Assembly: GCA_964602275.1 (NCBI GenBank)
Contig: CAZRQF010000068.1
Coordinates: 1-5,067 of the forward strand
Length of the DNA stretch: 5,067 nucleotides
Source of the DNA: RGIG6291 sp964602275
GTDB lineage: Bacteria; Bacillota; Clostridia; TANB77; UBA1234
Direction: 5' to 3'
Translations under genes and position numbers: made by a program
The notes under the pieces: generated by a model
Database searches by the model: none
Told to the model about the DNA's origin: nothing
The model's input: the letters and a program-made list of their open reading frames with translations, nothing else
Part shown: in pieces, positions 1 to 4,810 of the stretch
How positions within the stretch are numbered: position 1 is the stretch's first letter
Layout of the letters: the number at the start of each line of letters is the position of its first letter

Positions 1-132
1 TAAATTATTTAAAGCAAGTAAAAGTGTGATACTGTCTTTTCCACCAGAAAGACCAACAGCAATTTTATCTCCATCTTCAATCATATTATAATCTTCAATA
101 GCACGCCTCATGGCACTAACTATTTGTTGCAT
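1..132 (-). CDS. TtcA-like PP-loop ATP pyrophosphatase, N-terminal part (runs off left edge)
   Basis: The first 44 codons of a minus-strand gene are present; the rest lies outside the window. The translation begins MQQIVSAMRRAIEDYN and carries the PP-loop SGGKDS at residues 29-34, preceded by the usual hydrophobic strand KIAVGL. This loop binds the ATP phosphates in enzymes that adenylate a substrate before substitution. The N-terminal helix followed by 'MIEDGDKIAVGLSGGKDS' is typical of the TtcA/TtuA/TilS group. In Firmicutes, proteins starting this way are usually called TtcA-family tRNA 2-thiocytidine synthetases, cytoplasmic enzymes that thiolate tRNA. The CxxC motifs that would separate TtcA from relatives are not in view, so I give no gene symbol. 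The ATG at 132 is supported by a good ribosome binding site 7 bases upstream. It is probably a chromosomal housekeeping gene, marking the edge of the accessory region to its right. Confidence 0.88.
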   Translation of the reverse strand, partial: MQQIVSAMRRAIEDYNMIEDGDKIAVGLSGGKDSITLLLALNNL

Positions 133-139
133 AACCTGT

Positions 140-146
140 ACCTCCG
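140..146 (-). promoter_or_regulatory. Ribosome binding site of the TtcA-like gene
   Basis: On the minus strand CGGAGGT lies 7 bases before the ATG at 132. It fits the anti-Shine-Dalgarno sequence well and fixes the start of the partial gene. Confidence 0.8.
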
Positions 147-167
147 TAAGTAAAATTTAATAAAAGC

Positions 168-196
168 ATTATATCATTTTTGACATAAATTGTATA
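168..196 (-). promoter_or_regulatory. Sigma-A-type promoter of the TtcA-like gene
   Basis: Read on the minus strand, a -35 box TATACA (196-191) and a perfect -10 box TATAAT (173-168) are separated by exactly 17 bases. Transcription would start near 161, giving a leader of about 29 bases that includes the ribosome binding site. The -35 matches the consensus at 4 of 6 positions. This is inferred from sequence only. Confidence 0.6.
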
Positions 197-271
197 TGTT
201 TATACCTAAAATTCATTTTATATTTACAAATAAAAAGTTTAATATAAAATATATTTTAAAATATGTCTTTA

Positions 272-280
272 TGTTATAAT
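272..280 (+). promoter_or_regulatory. Extended -10 promoter of the helicase gene group
   Basis: TGTTATAAT combines a perfect TATAAT (275-280) with the TG of an extended -10 element one base upstream. The -35 position at 17 bp (252-257, TATTTT) is a poor match. This suits an extended -10 promoter that depends little on the -35. The stretch upstream (about 210-265) is almost pure A and T and could act as an UP element. The expected start near 287 leaves a leader of about 30 bases before the ATG at 318. Confidence 0.55.
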
Positions 281-317
281 ATTAAAAAAGGTTATTTTAT
301 TTTTTAGGAGTGATTTT

Positions 318-1850
318 ATGGCAATAGAAACAGTAGAAACTTTTCCAGATGTATTGGTAAATGAAAAGCTAGAAATTGAATATGTGGGGATGTTACTTAA
401 TAATCCAAAAGGAATTTCGATGTTCCATTTTTATAATGATGAATGTTATTTTTCTGCTCCAGGACTTTTAAATATATACAAAATAGTTATTTTTAAATTT
501 GGTGAGAAATATGCACCAGAAGCAGTAAAACAAACATTTTCATTTCCAAAGGTAAATGAAGAAACAGAGAAAATAATAGATGTTTGTAAAAATTATGCTT
601 TAAAGAAAAACGGCGATATTCAAGATGTATTTACGAGATTAAAAAAATTATTTATTTTGAAAAAAGCATATTCTTTTTCGCCAACTGAACTTATAAAACA
701 AAAAGTTGTGGGTATTAGAAATTATGAAAGATATCCTGATATGACAATAGAAGAAATTAAAACAAGGGTAGATAACTTAGGGCTTTTAAGTTCGCTTAAA
801 GAAGGTGTTATGAATGAAAATGTTACTTCATTTATGCTTGAAAGAAATAACAACTTAAAGACGGGTTTAAGAATGCCATTTCCTTTGATGGATAAGACAT
901 TTAAAGGAATCAGAAAAGGCGAAACAATGTCATTTGCAATGCCATCAAACGCTGGTAAATCAAGATTTGTGCTAAATCTTATTACATACTTAGCTTTTAT
1001 AAACAAAAAGAAAATTTTACTTATATCAAACGAAATGACAGAAGAAAAGATGAAACTATGTTTAATTACGACTATAATAAATAGTCCTGAAATTCAAAAA
1101 CTTCATGGACAAAAATTAAGAAAAAGAGAAGCTGAGATATTAGGATTAAAATTTAGACCAGATGAAGGAACAAATCAAGAATTAGATAAAGAAGGTTTTA
1201 TACAAAAAAAAGAAGAAGAAACAGACGAAGAATTTATAGAAAGATTAAAACAAAATTCAACAGAATTTAACCAAACTTTAAAAGTAACAGACTGGGTTGC
1301 AAGTCAAAGTTCAATATTTTTTGTGTATACAGCAGATCACACAAATGATGAATTAAGAAGTATAATAATGGATTATTATTATAGAGAAGGTATTGAATAT
1401 GTAATATATGATACATTAAAAACAGACCTTGAAAATATAGGTAACGCAGAAGAATTAAAGAAAACAGCGACGGTTTTATCTAGTATGGCACAAAAATATA
1501 ATTTGTTTATAGGTTCAACCTTGCAGTTAAATGAAAGCACAACACTTCCTTTAAATTTAAATATAAATGATATTGCGGGAAGTAGAACGGTAAAAGAAGT
1601 TTTGGATAATTTGTGTTTGATAAAAGAAGTAAACAGAGCAACATATGGAGATTATGAAATATCAAACGAAGAAGATGGTGACAATTATCATGATATAGAA
1701 ATGCCAGAACTTTTAAACACGAAATACTATGCTTTTGTAGTTGATAAAAACAGAGCAGGTTCAAAGCCAAAATTATTGTTTAGATTAAACTTAGACTTTA
1801 ACAGATGGGAAGAAATGGGATATGTAAGGTTTAAGCAAAAAAATAATTGA
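318..1850 (+). CDS. DnaB-like replicative DNA helicase with charged insertion
   Basis: A 510-residue protein with the two-domain layout of DnaB-family hexameric helicases, which unwind DNA at the replication fork using ATP. Residues 20-65 (EYVGMLLNNP... Y...) resemble the helical DnaB N-terminal domain. Residues 184-510 form the RecA-like motor. Visible motifs are Walker A MPSNAGKS (208-215), ISNEM with the likely catalytic Glu239, Walker B YVIYD (361-365), the motif 3 glutamine TLQLNES (Gln403), and DKNRAGSKP (476-484), matching the arginine-finger motif KxRxG. Glu239 and Asp365 are about 126 residues apart, against roughly 80 in E. coli DnaB. The extra length is a Lys/Glu-rich segment at about 262-320. 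Ribosome binding site AGGAGTG (306-312) sets the start. It is probably the first gene of an operon with the next two. The divergence suggests a phage, plasmid or integrated element helicase rather than the main chromosomal dnaB, so no symbol is given. Confidence 0.85.
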   Translation: MAIETVETFPDVLVNEKLEIEYVGMLLNNPKGISMFHFYNDECYFSAPGLLNIYKIVIFKFGEKYAPEAVKQTFSFPKVNEETEKIIDVCKNYALKKNGDIQDVFTRLKKLFILKKAYSFSPTELIKQKVVGIRNYERYPDMTIEEIKTRVDNLGLLSSLKEGVMNENVTSFMLERNNNLKTGLRMPFPLMDKTFKGIRKGETMSFAMPSNAGKSRFVLNLITYLAFINKKKILLISNEMTEEKMKLCLITTIINSPEIQKLHGQKLRKREAEILGLKFRPDEGTNQELDKEGFIQKKEEETDEEFIERLKQNSTEFNQTLKVTDWVASQSSIFFVYTADHTNDELRSIIMDYYYREGIEYVIYDTLKTDLENIGNAEELKKTATVLSSMAQKYNLFIGSTLQLNESTTLPLNLNINDIAGSRTVKEVLDNLCLIKEVNRATYGDYEISNEEDGDNYHDIEMPELLNTKYYAFVVDKNRAGSKPKLLFRLNLDFNRWEEMGYVRFKQKNN

Positions 1851-1868
1851 TAGGAGGTTTTTTAAAAA

Positions 1869-2219
1869 ATGAAATACTATGAGCTTCCAGTTACTTGGCA
1901 GTATTGCTTAGAAGAAAATAATTTAGATGCTGCATTAAATCAAATTGAAATTCAAATCGCAATGAATCTTAAAGATATTCATAATAAATTTTGTAGTGAG
2001 AAGATAATATCTCACATGGATGCATATTCGCAAATTAGCTATGGTCAAAAACCATATAGCGGAGATGAAGAAAAAATGGCAATGTTTATAGAACTAGATA
2101 AAGAATTTATAGAGATAGGGCATTGCCTTGATACAGGCTCAACTTGTCCAAAAGATTATATTTTAGAAACTTATAAAACATTAGAAAATAAATTAAAAGA
2201 AGAGATGTCTAAAATATAA
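1869..2219 (+). CDS. Hypothetical protein (116 aa), follows helicase gene
   Basis: I do not recognise this family. The start is secure: a strong AGGAGGT (1852-1858) lies 10 bases before the ATG, and the gene begins only 18 bases after the helicase stop, so the two are almost certainly co-transcribed. The 116-residue product is acidic and looks mainly helical: residues 18-45 (NLDAALNQIEIQ...) and the Lys/Glu-rich C-terminus (about 99-116, YKTLENKLKEEM) could be amphipathic helices. It has three isolated cysteines besides Cys13 and Cys42 in no obvious metal-binding pattern, and no signal peptide or membrane segment, so it should be cytoplasmic. The tight coupling suggests a helper of the helicase (loader, regulator or phage-type accessory factor), but nothing in the sequence proves that. 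Confidence 0.82.
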   Translation: MKYYELPVTWQYCLEENNLDAALNQIEIQIAMNLKDIHNKFCSEKIISHMDAYSQISYGQKPYSGDEEKMAMFIELDKEFIEIGHCLDTGSTCPKDYILETYKTLENKLKEEMSKI

Positions 2220-2271
2220 GAAAAGTAACTAGATAACCAAAAAAGTTCATATTTTTGTTACTTTTTTATTT
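2220..2271 (+). terminator. Hairpin terminator or attenuator between the two hypothetical genes
   Basis: AAAAGTAAC (2221-2229) is exactly complementary to GTTACTTTT (2257-2265). The right arm merges into a T-rich tail (2262-2271). The 27-base loop can pair internally (A run 2239-2244 with T run 2252-2256). The stem is AT-rich and the loop long, so termination may be partial. It sits 77 bases or less before the next gene, whose only visible upstream sequence is this element, so it may reduce rather than stop read-through. Confidence 0.5.
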
Positions 2272-2280
2272 TGAAATAAA

Positions 2281-2287
2281 AAGGAGA
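2281..2287 (+). promoter_or_regulatory. Ribosome binding site deciding the start of the 209-aa gene
   Basis: AAGGAGA lies 9 bases before the ATG at 2297. The reading frame is open upstream to a TTG at 2255, but that codon falls inside the hairpin arm and has no ribosome binding site. The ATG at 2297 is therefore chosen. Confidence 0.8.
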
Positions 2288-2296
2288 TTGGAAAGT

Positions 2297-2926
2297 ATGT
2301 ATATTGATAGAAGTTTGTTAGAAAAAAGTGTGAAAAAAGACGGCATTGATTGCGATATTATATTAAAAGAATTAGAAAAAATGTACACCAAAGAATGTAA
2401 AGAAATAGATAAAGAAAAAAGCAAAACCGTGGAATCAATAATACGAGAATTAAAAGAGTTTAAGATAACTATGTGTGAACCTTACGAAACTGCGAGAATA
2501 TTATCTTTAGTGGTGGAAGCATTTCACACGCTAGCAATTATGCATACGGCGTTACATAATAATGAAGAACAAGCTTCGCTTAGATATCAAAAAGTTAATT
2601 TTATGAAAGAATTAGCTTTTTATTGTAGAATAGAAAATATTTATATGGGTATGTGGCAAAATGAAAAATCAGCACAAACTCTCGAAATTGAAATACCTTT
2701 TATTGGACAAGTTGGTTGGGATTTTGGCAGAAAAGCAGACTTGTATGATTATACATTTGGTGTTGGAATAAAAAGTTATGGCTATATGGTAGAGCCTAAA
2801 ATTTCAAGGCGTGGAAGAAAATATACAAATGCAAATTTGTTAATATGTGAATTAAATCCAGATACGGAAATGAACTGGGTGGATAGAAACTTAGTAAAGT
2901 ACGGAATGAGAAACCCGGAGAGGTAA
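2297..2926 (+). CDS. Hypothetical protein (209 aa), last gene of the helicase group
   Basis: I do not recognise this family. With the ATG at 2297 the product has 209 residues. The N-terminal half (about 5-55) is Lys/Glu-rich and probably helical or coiled coil (LLEKSVKKDG... ELEKMYTKECKEIDKEKSK). Residues 55-105 look helical and more hydrophobic (ARILSLVVEAFHTLAIMHTALHN). The C-terminal half changes character, with a strand-rich, Gly/Tyr/Trp-rich stretch (about 125-165: IEIPFIGQVGWDFGRKADLY, then YTFGVGIKSYGYMVEP) and a basic patch ISRRGRKY (about 168-175). No signal peptide or clear membrane segment is seen. The gene follows the 116-aa gene by 77 bases with a hairpin between them. It could be expressed by read-through. 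The basic patch would suit nucleic-acid binding, but this is inference only. Confidence 0.8.
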   Translation: MYIDRSLLEKSVKKDGIDCDIILKELEKMYTKECKEIDKEKSKTVESIIRELKEFKITMCEPYETARILSLVVEAFHTLAIMHTALHNNEEQASLRYQKVNFMKELAFYCRIENIYMGMWQNEKSAQTLEIEIPFIGQVGWDFGRKADLYDYTFGVGIKSYGYMVEPKISRRGRKYTNANLLICELNPDTEMNWVDRNLVKYGMRNPER

Positions 2927-2974
2927 TAAGATGTAGCGGTATTAAGTAAATAGTTGGCACTTTGGATTATTATA

Positions 2975-3040
2975 CAAAAAATTAACCTAATTAACTCCAT
3001 AATTATTAATTTATGGAGTTAATTAGGTTAAAATATTTTT
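2975..3040. terminator. Bidirectional terminator with a perfect 21-bp stem
   Basis: Positions 2982-3002 are exactly complementary to 3011-3031, giving a 21-bp stem with an 8-base loop (3003-3010). On the minus strand the stem is followed at once by a T6 run (2981-2976 region, ATTTTTTGTATA), a classic intrinsic terminator ending the membrane-protein operon. On the plus strand it is followed by AAATATTTTT (3031-3040), able to end the helicase group. Its position between convergent genes supports the reading. The stem is longer than most terminators need. Confidence 0.75.
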
Positions 3041-3059
3041 GAAGTTTAAAAATATTTTA
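3029..3059. repeat. Second AT-only hairpin, adjoining the 21-bp stem
   Basis: TAAAATATTTTT (3029-3040) and AAAAATATTTTA (3048-3059) are perfectly complementary over 12 bp with a 7-base loop (GAAGTTT). The left arm starts in the last three bases of the preceding 21-bp stem. It may back up termination in either direction or protect transcript 3' ends. The stem contains no G or C, so it will be weak. Confidence 0.55.
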
Positions 3060-3137
3060 TATAGTCATAGTGAAATAAAAAGTTGTGAAAGTTAACTTAT
3101 GTGGTTTGTGCAAAATTCATACAGATATATTTTTCGT

Positions 3138-3611
3138 TTATTTATTAATAGTAATTTTATAACCTCCAAGAAGGTTATAATCAGTCATACCAAGATATTC
3201 TAAAAAATCTTCATCTGCAAAAGTGTATTGTACATAATTGTCTCCGCTGGTAAACATAAAAATAGCAACATGTATTCCATCAGTCAATGTAACCATTTCG
3301 CCAGTGGTACCTTCAAATGTTTTAGCTCTAAAGTTTACATTAGTATTTTTAAACCATTTACCTTTTGCTTTTTTTACATCTCTACCTAATGTGTTAAAAC
3401 TCGTTAATGATAATGTTCCTTTGCCACTTCCTAAAACTTCACTTCTTGTTGCTGCTAGTTTTAGTTCATAGTATTCAGTGGACGGCATATATCCCCATTT
3501 AATATCTGTCCATACACTTCCTCCTTGATTATTTGCAATAGTTATTAAAATCCAAATAATAATTATTGCAAAAAATATTAATTTTTTAAAATTGACTTTT
3601 TTATTTTTCAT
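3138..3611 (-). CDS. Membrane-anchored extracytoplasmic protein, unknown family (157 aa)
   Basis: The N-terminus MKNKKVNFKK is basic and is followed by one hydrophobic segment at about 11-26 (LIFFAIIIIWILITIA) with no cleavage or lipobox motif. It therefore looks like a signal anchor with the rest outside the membrane. The exposed part (about 27-157) is rich in Thr, Gly and aromatic residues and appears mostly beta-strand (KGKWFKNTNVNFRAKTFEG; GEMVTLTDGIHVAIFMF; GGYKITINK). I recognise no domain. The start is supported by GGTAGTGAT (3625-3617), a degenerate ribosome binding site like that of the gene upstream. It is the last gene of the minus-strand cluster, 94 bases after the OB-fold gene and about 107 bases before the strong terminator. 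It shares leader sequence and anchor style with the upstream neighbour, which suggests a common ancestry or function at the cell surface. Confidence 0.8.
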   Translation of the reverse strand: MKNKKVNFKKLIFFAIIIIWILITIANNQGGSVWTDIKWGYMPSTEYYELKLAATRSEVLGSGKGTLSLTSFNTLGRDVKKAKGKWFKNTNVNFRAKTFEGTTGEMVTLTDGIHVAIFMFTSGDNYVQYTFADEDFLEYLGMTDYNLLGGYKITINK

Positions 3612-3681
3612 TGCTTATCACTACCTATCTTTTTTTAGACATATTTTTTTATGATATTTGTCTTTGATTGTATTTAGAAGA

Positions 3682-3698
3682 CCCCCAGTTACTGAGGG
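3682..3698 (-). other. Intercistronic hairpin between the OB-fold gene and the 157-aa gene
   Basis: On the minus strand CCCTCAG pairs with CTGGGGG around a 3-base loop (TAA), 7 bp including one G-U pair. This is the most GC-rich short segment in the neighbourhood and starts 8 bases after the OB-fold gene stop (3706). The following bases (TCTTCTAAAT) are not a true T run, so full termination is unlikely. A partial terminator or mRNA-stabilising hairpin is possible. Confidence 0.45.
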
Positions 3699-3705
3699 AT
3701 ATTCA

Positions 3706-4218
3706 TTAGTCGGTATGCCCAACAACTTTCAAGTTTTCAGCATATACTCTTAAAAATGGAACTGTAGTTTGATTTCCTAAAACAGTAGTGTATGTATAAT
3801 TACCAAGTGATTCTCCTACAAAAGAAATGATGTCACCTTCCATTAATATTTCACTAGGAGTACCTATAAGTGAAATTTGAATACGATCTGTATAATAAGT
3901 ATAATATTCACCTGATTTTGTCATATTAATATGATAATAGTTGCCACTTACGACTTGAACAATTTCACCTGTTATTTTATAAAAGTTACCATTCAATGTA
4001 TTTGCACCTTTATACAAACTTACATAATCAATGGTTGTTGCATTTGCTATTTTTTCTGAACTTGGCTTATGGCTTGATAAGTATTCATATGCATTATTAC
4101 CACTAACAGGTCTTCCGCTTGTATCAGGTTGTGACGGATTTGAGATTACTAAAAGCATTAATATAGCTACTATAATAAGTATTAATATTATTGAATTAAT
4201 TCCTTTTTGGTTTTTCAT
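3706..4218 (-). CDS. Membrane-anchored protein with probable OB-fold domain (170 aa)
   Basis: A short polar N-terminus (MKNQKGINS) precedes one hydrophobic segment (about 9-26, SIILILIIVAILMLLVIS), then a Pro/Ser/Gly linker (27-42). No lipobox cysteine is present, so it is probably a signal anchor with an outside C-terminal domain. Residues 77-166 have the pattern of Gram-positive extracytoplasmic OB-fold domains: GNFYKITGEIVQVV (77-90), a middle strand pair, then EGDIISFVGESLGNYTY (127-143), a Thr-rich turn, TVPFLRVYAENLKVV (152-166). The combination 'GD.isF.G...G.yTY....G...tvP...a..l' recalls proteins related to the C-terminal domain of TcdC of Clostridioides difficile; this is a family-level resemblance from memory, and the ligand is unknown. 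GGTGGTGAT (4232-4224) lies 5 bases from the ATG. It follows the DUF4190-like gene by 44 bases, consistent with one operon. Confidence 0.8.
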   Translation of the reverse strand: MKNQKGINSIILILIIVAILMLLVISNPSQPDTSGRPVSGNNAYEYLSSHKPSSEKIANATTIDYVSLYKGANTLNGNFYKITGEIVQVVSGNYYHINMTKSGEYYTYYTDRIQISLIGTPSEILMEGDIISFVGESLGNYTYTTVLGNQTTVPFLRVYAENLKVVGHTD

Positions 4219-4262
4219 TACTAATCACCACCTATCTTTTGTAAAATATTCACATAAAATTT

Positions 4263-4490
4263 CTAAATTTGTCCTGTAACATAAAAAGAATACAATATTG
4301 AAATTACACCTAAAACAATTCCGATAATTGATGAGGTATCTTTCTCTGAAGAGGTTTCGGCTTGCTTTGATATTCCTAGTATTCCAAAAACGATAGCAAT
4401 TACGCCAAATATGAAAGGCAAAATAAAGCAAGATATTGCCCCACATACAACGCTGGTTTTTCCATATGAATTTTTTTGATTATTATTCAT
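4263..4490 (-). CDS. Small DUF4190-like membrane protein (75 aa)
   Basis: First gene of the minus-strand cluster. The product has a polar N-terminus (MNNNQKNSYGK) and hydrophobic stretches at about 12-41 (TSVVCGAISCFILPFIFGVI, AIVFGILGI) and 54-70 (SIIGIVLGVISILYSFY), separated by a polar loop (SKQAETSSEKDTS). Small residues and glycines at regular spacing (G..S..I...G.....LG..) with a final 'iiGivLGvisi' are characteristic of DUF4190-type proteins, small integral membrane proteins of unknown function. The first stretch is long enough for two passes, so two or three membrane segments are possible. The frame is open to an ATG at 4517, but only the ATG at 4490 has a ribosome binding site (GGGGGAG). 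In addition, 4517 lies just downstream of the -10 box, at about the expected transcript start. It should be controlled by the operator repeats upstream. Confidence 0.78.
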   Translation of the reverse strand: MNNNQKNSYGKTSVVCGAISCFILPFIFGVIAIVFGILGISKQAETSSEKDTSSIIGIVLGVISILYSFYVTGQI

Positions 4491-4495
4491 AAAAT

Positions 4496-4502
4496 CTCCC
4501 CC
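4496..4502 (-). promoter_or_regulatory. Ribosome binding site deciding the start of the DUF4190-like gene
   Basis: GGGGGAG lies 5 bases before the ATG at 4490 on the minus strand. It selects this start over the in-frame ATG at 4517, which would be at the very 5' end of the transcript with no ribosome binding site. Confidence 0.75.
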
Positions 4503-4523
4503 TTTTCTTGTATACATAATTCT

Positions 4524-4552
4524 ATTATACTACATAACATTGCAAAATGCAA
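4524..4552 (-). promoter_or_regulatory. Promoter of the membrane-protein operon
   Basis: On the minus strand a -35 box TTGCAT (4552-4547) and a perfect -10 TATAAT (4529-4524) are separated by exactly 17 bases. Transcription would start near 4517. The -35 box lies inside the first 12-bp operator repeat (4544-4555), so a protein bound there should block RNA polymerase. Confidence 0.65.
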
Positions 4553-4605
4553 TACAAAATGTAATACGAAACGCAATGCTTATTTGCAAACTTGGTTGCA
4601 TTACA
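4539..4605. promoter_or_regulatory. Probable operator array: tandem 12-bp repeats and inverted copies
   Basis: Three head-to-tail 12-bp units are present: AAAATGCAATAC (4544-4555), AAAATGTAATAC (4556-4567) and GAAACGCAATGC (4568-4579). Units 1 and 2 differ at one base. A related core TTTGCAAA (4583-4590) follows about one period later, and an inverted copy, read as TGTAATGC on the minus strand, lies at 4598-4605. The left end forms a perfect dyad ATTGCA-AAA-TGCAAT (4539-4553). Units overlap the -35 box of the leftward promoter and the probable -10 box of the rightward gene. Their position between a divergent operon and a ribbon-helix-helix gene makes them its likely binding sites, as members of that family often bind tandem short repeats and control their own genes. 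Confidence 0.65.
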
Positions 4606-4607
4606 AT
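4602..4607 (+). promoter_or_regulatory. Probable -10 box of the ribbon-helix-helix gene
   Basis: TACAAT lies 24 bases upstream of the ATG at 4631 and matches the -10 consensus at 5 of 6 positions. There is no good -35 at 16-18 bp (4579-4584 is CTTATT). It overlaps the inverted operator copy at 4598-4605, fitting autorepression. The exact promoter is uncertain. Confidence 0.35.
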
Positions 4608-4617
4608 TATTGAATAA

Positions 4618-4625
4618 AGGGAGTG
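4618..4625 (+). promoter_or_regulatory. Ribosome binding site deciding the start of the ribbon-helix-helix gene
   Basis: AGGGAGTG lies 5 bases before the ATG at 4631. The frame is open to a TTG at 4592, but that codon lies within the operator and promoter region and lacks a ribosome binding site. Confidence 0.75.
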
Positions 4626-4630
4626 AGATT

Positions 4631-4810
4631 ATGTCTTTTCAAATAAAATATTATAAAAATGAAACGGAAAATAAAACTATTAGATTTCCAATTAGATTAA
4701 TTGAAGAGATAGAAGAAGCGATTAGAGGAAAGAATGTAACATTTTCACGATTTGTAATTCAAGCTTGTGAATATGCATTGAAAAATATGGATAATGCAAA
4801 AAGGGATTAA
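4631..4810 (+). CDS. Ribbon-helix-helix (Arc/CopG-type) DNA-binding protein (59 aa)
   Basis: A small basic/acidic cytoplasmic protein with a full ribbon-helix-helix fold. KTIRFPI (15-21) is the N-terminal strand that pairs with a second subunit and enters the DNA major groove. RLIEEIEEAIRG (22-33) is helix A. The turn GKNVTFSRF (33-41) contains the family's conserved 'g.s.S.f' position. FSRFVIQACEYALKNM (38-53) is helix B. The length is typical of Arc/CopG-like repressors and of antitoxins of the same fold. Residues 1-14 are a short polar extension. No toxin gene follows: an intrinsic terminator comes directly after the stop, so it is transcribed alone. It is divergent from the membrane-protein operon across a repeat array, and I infer that it represses both that operon and itself. 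Binding affinity and any inducer are unknown. Confidence 0.85.
   Translation: MSFQIKYYKNETENKTIRFPIRLIEEIEEAIRGKNVTFSRFVIQACEYALKNMDNAKRD

Larger units (their letters stand above)
2927..3137. other. Convergent intergenic region
   Basis: Non-coding stretch of about 210 bases between the ends of the plus-strand helicase group and the minus-strand membrane cluster. It holds two adjacent hairpins (listed separately) and a 10-bp palindrome AAGTTAACTT at 3089-3098. Apart from these I see no gene, promoter or repeat in 2927-2975 or 3060-3137. Confidence 0.6.

Noticed and set aside
180..206. Perfect TTGACA (180-185) followed by TATACC (201-206) on the plus strand as a promoter for the helicase
   Set aside because: The spacing is only 15 bp and the -10 is poor; the extended -10 TGTTATAAT at 272-280 is a better candidate. 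The site also lies within the spacer of the leftward promoter.
722..1006. 94-codon open frame on the minus strand inside the helicase gene
   Set aside because: It is antisense to the conserved Walker A region of the helicase, has no ribosome binding site, and its translation shows no recognisable domain.
1507..1770. 87-codon open frame on the minus strand, Leu/His-rich
   Set aside because: It lies opposite the conserved C-terminal motor motifs of the helicase and its biased composition is that of an antisense shadow.
2782..3000. 72-codon minus-strand open frame running from the 21-bp stem into the 209-aa gene
   Set aside because: Its start is inside the terminator stem, it has no ribosome binding site, and most of it is antisense to a better supported gene.
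3099..3203. Short plus-strand open frame of about 34 codons (starting MWFVQNSYRY)
   Set aside because: There is no ribosome binding site, and most of it is antisense to the 157-aa gene.
3238..3471. 77-codon plus-strand open frame within the 157-aa gene
   Set aside because: It is antisense to the membrane-anchored gene and lacks a ribosome binding site.
4031..4279. 82-codon plus-strand open frame with hydrophobic stretches
   Set aside because: The hydrophobicity mirrors the anchor segment of the OB-fold gene on the other strand, and there is no translation signal.
4225..4446. 73-codon minus-strand open frame overlapping the DUF4190-like gene
   Set aside because: It is in another frame of the same strand, has no ribosome binding site and has a low-complexity Arg/Asn/Cys-rich translation, while the DUF4190-like frame fits a known pattern.
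4539..4605. Reading the 12-bp repeats as replication iterons or a CRISPR array
   Set aside because: There are no spacers between units, so it is not CRISPR. There is no initiator gene or DnaA box cluster next to it, and the overlap with two divergent promoters fits an operator better.
4631..4810. Calling the ribbon-helix-helix protein an antitoxin
   Set aside because: No toxin gene follows within the window; a strong terminator comes directly after the stop, and the divergent genes encode membrane proteins unlike known toxins.
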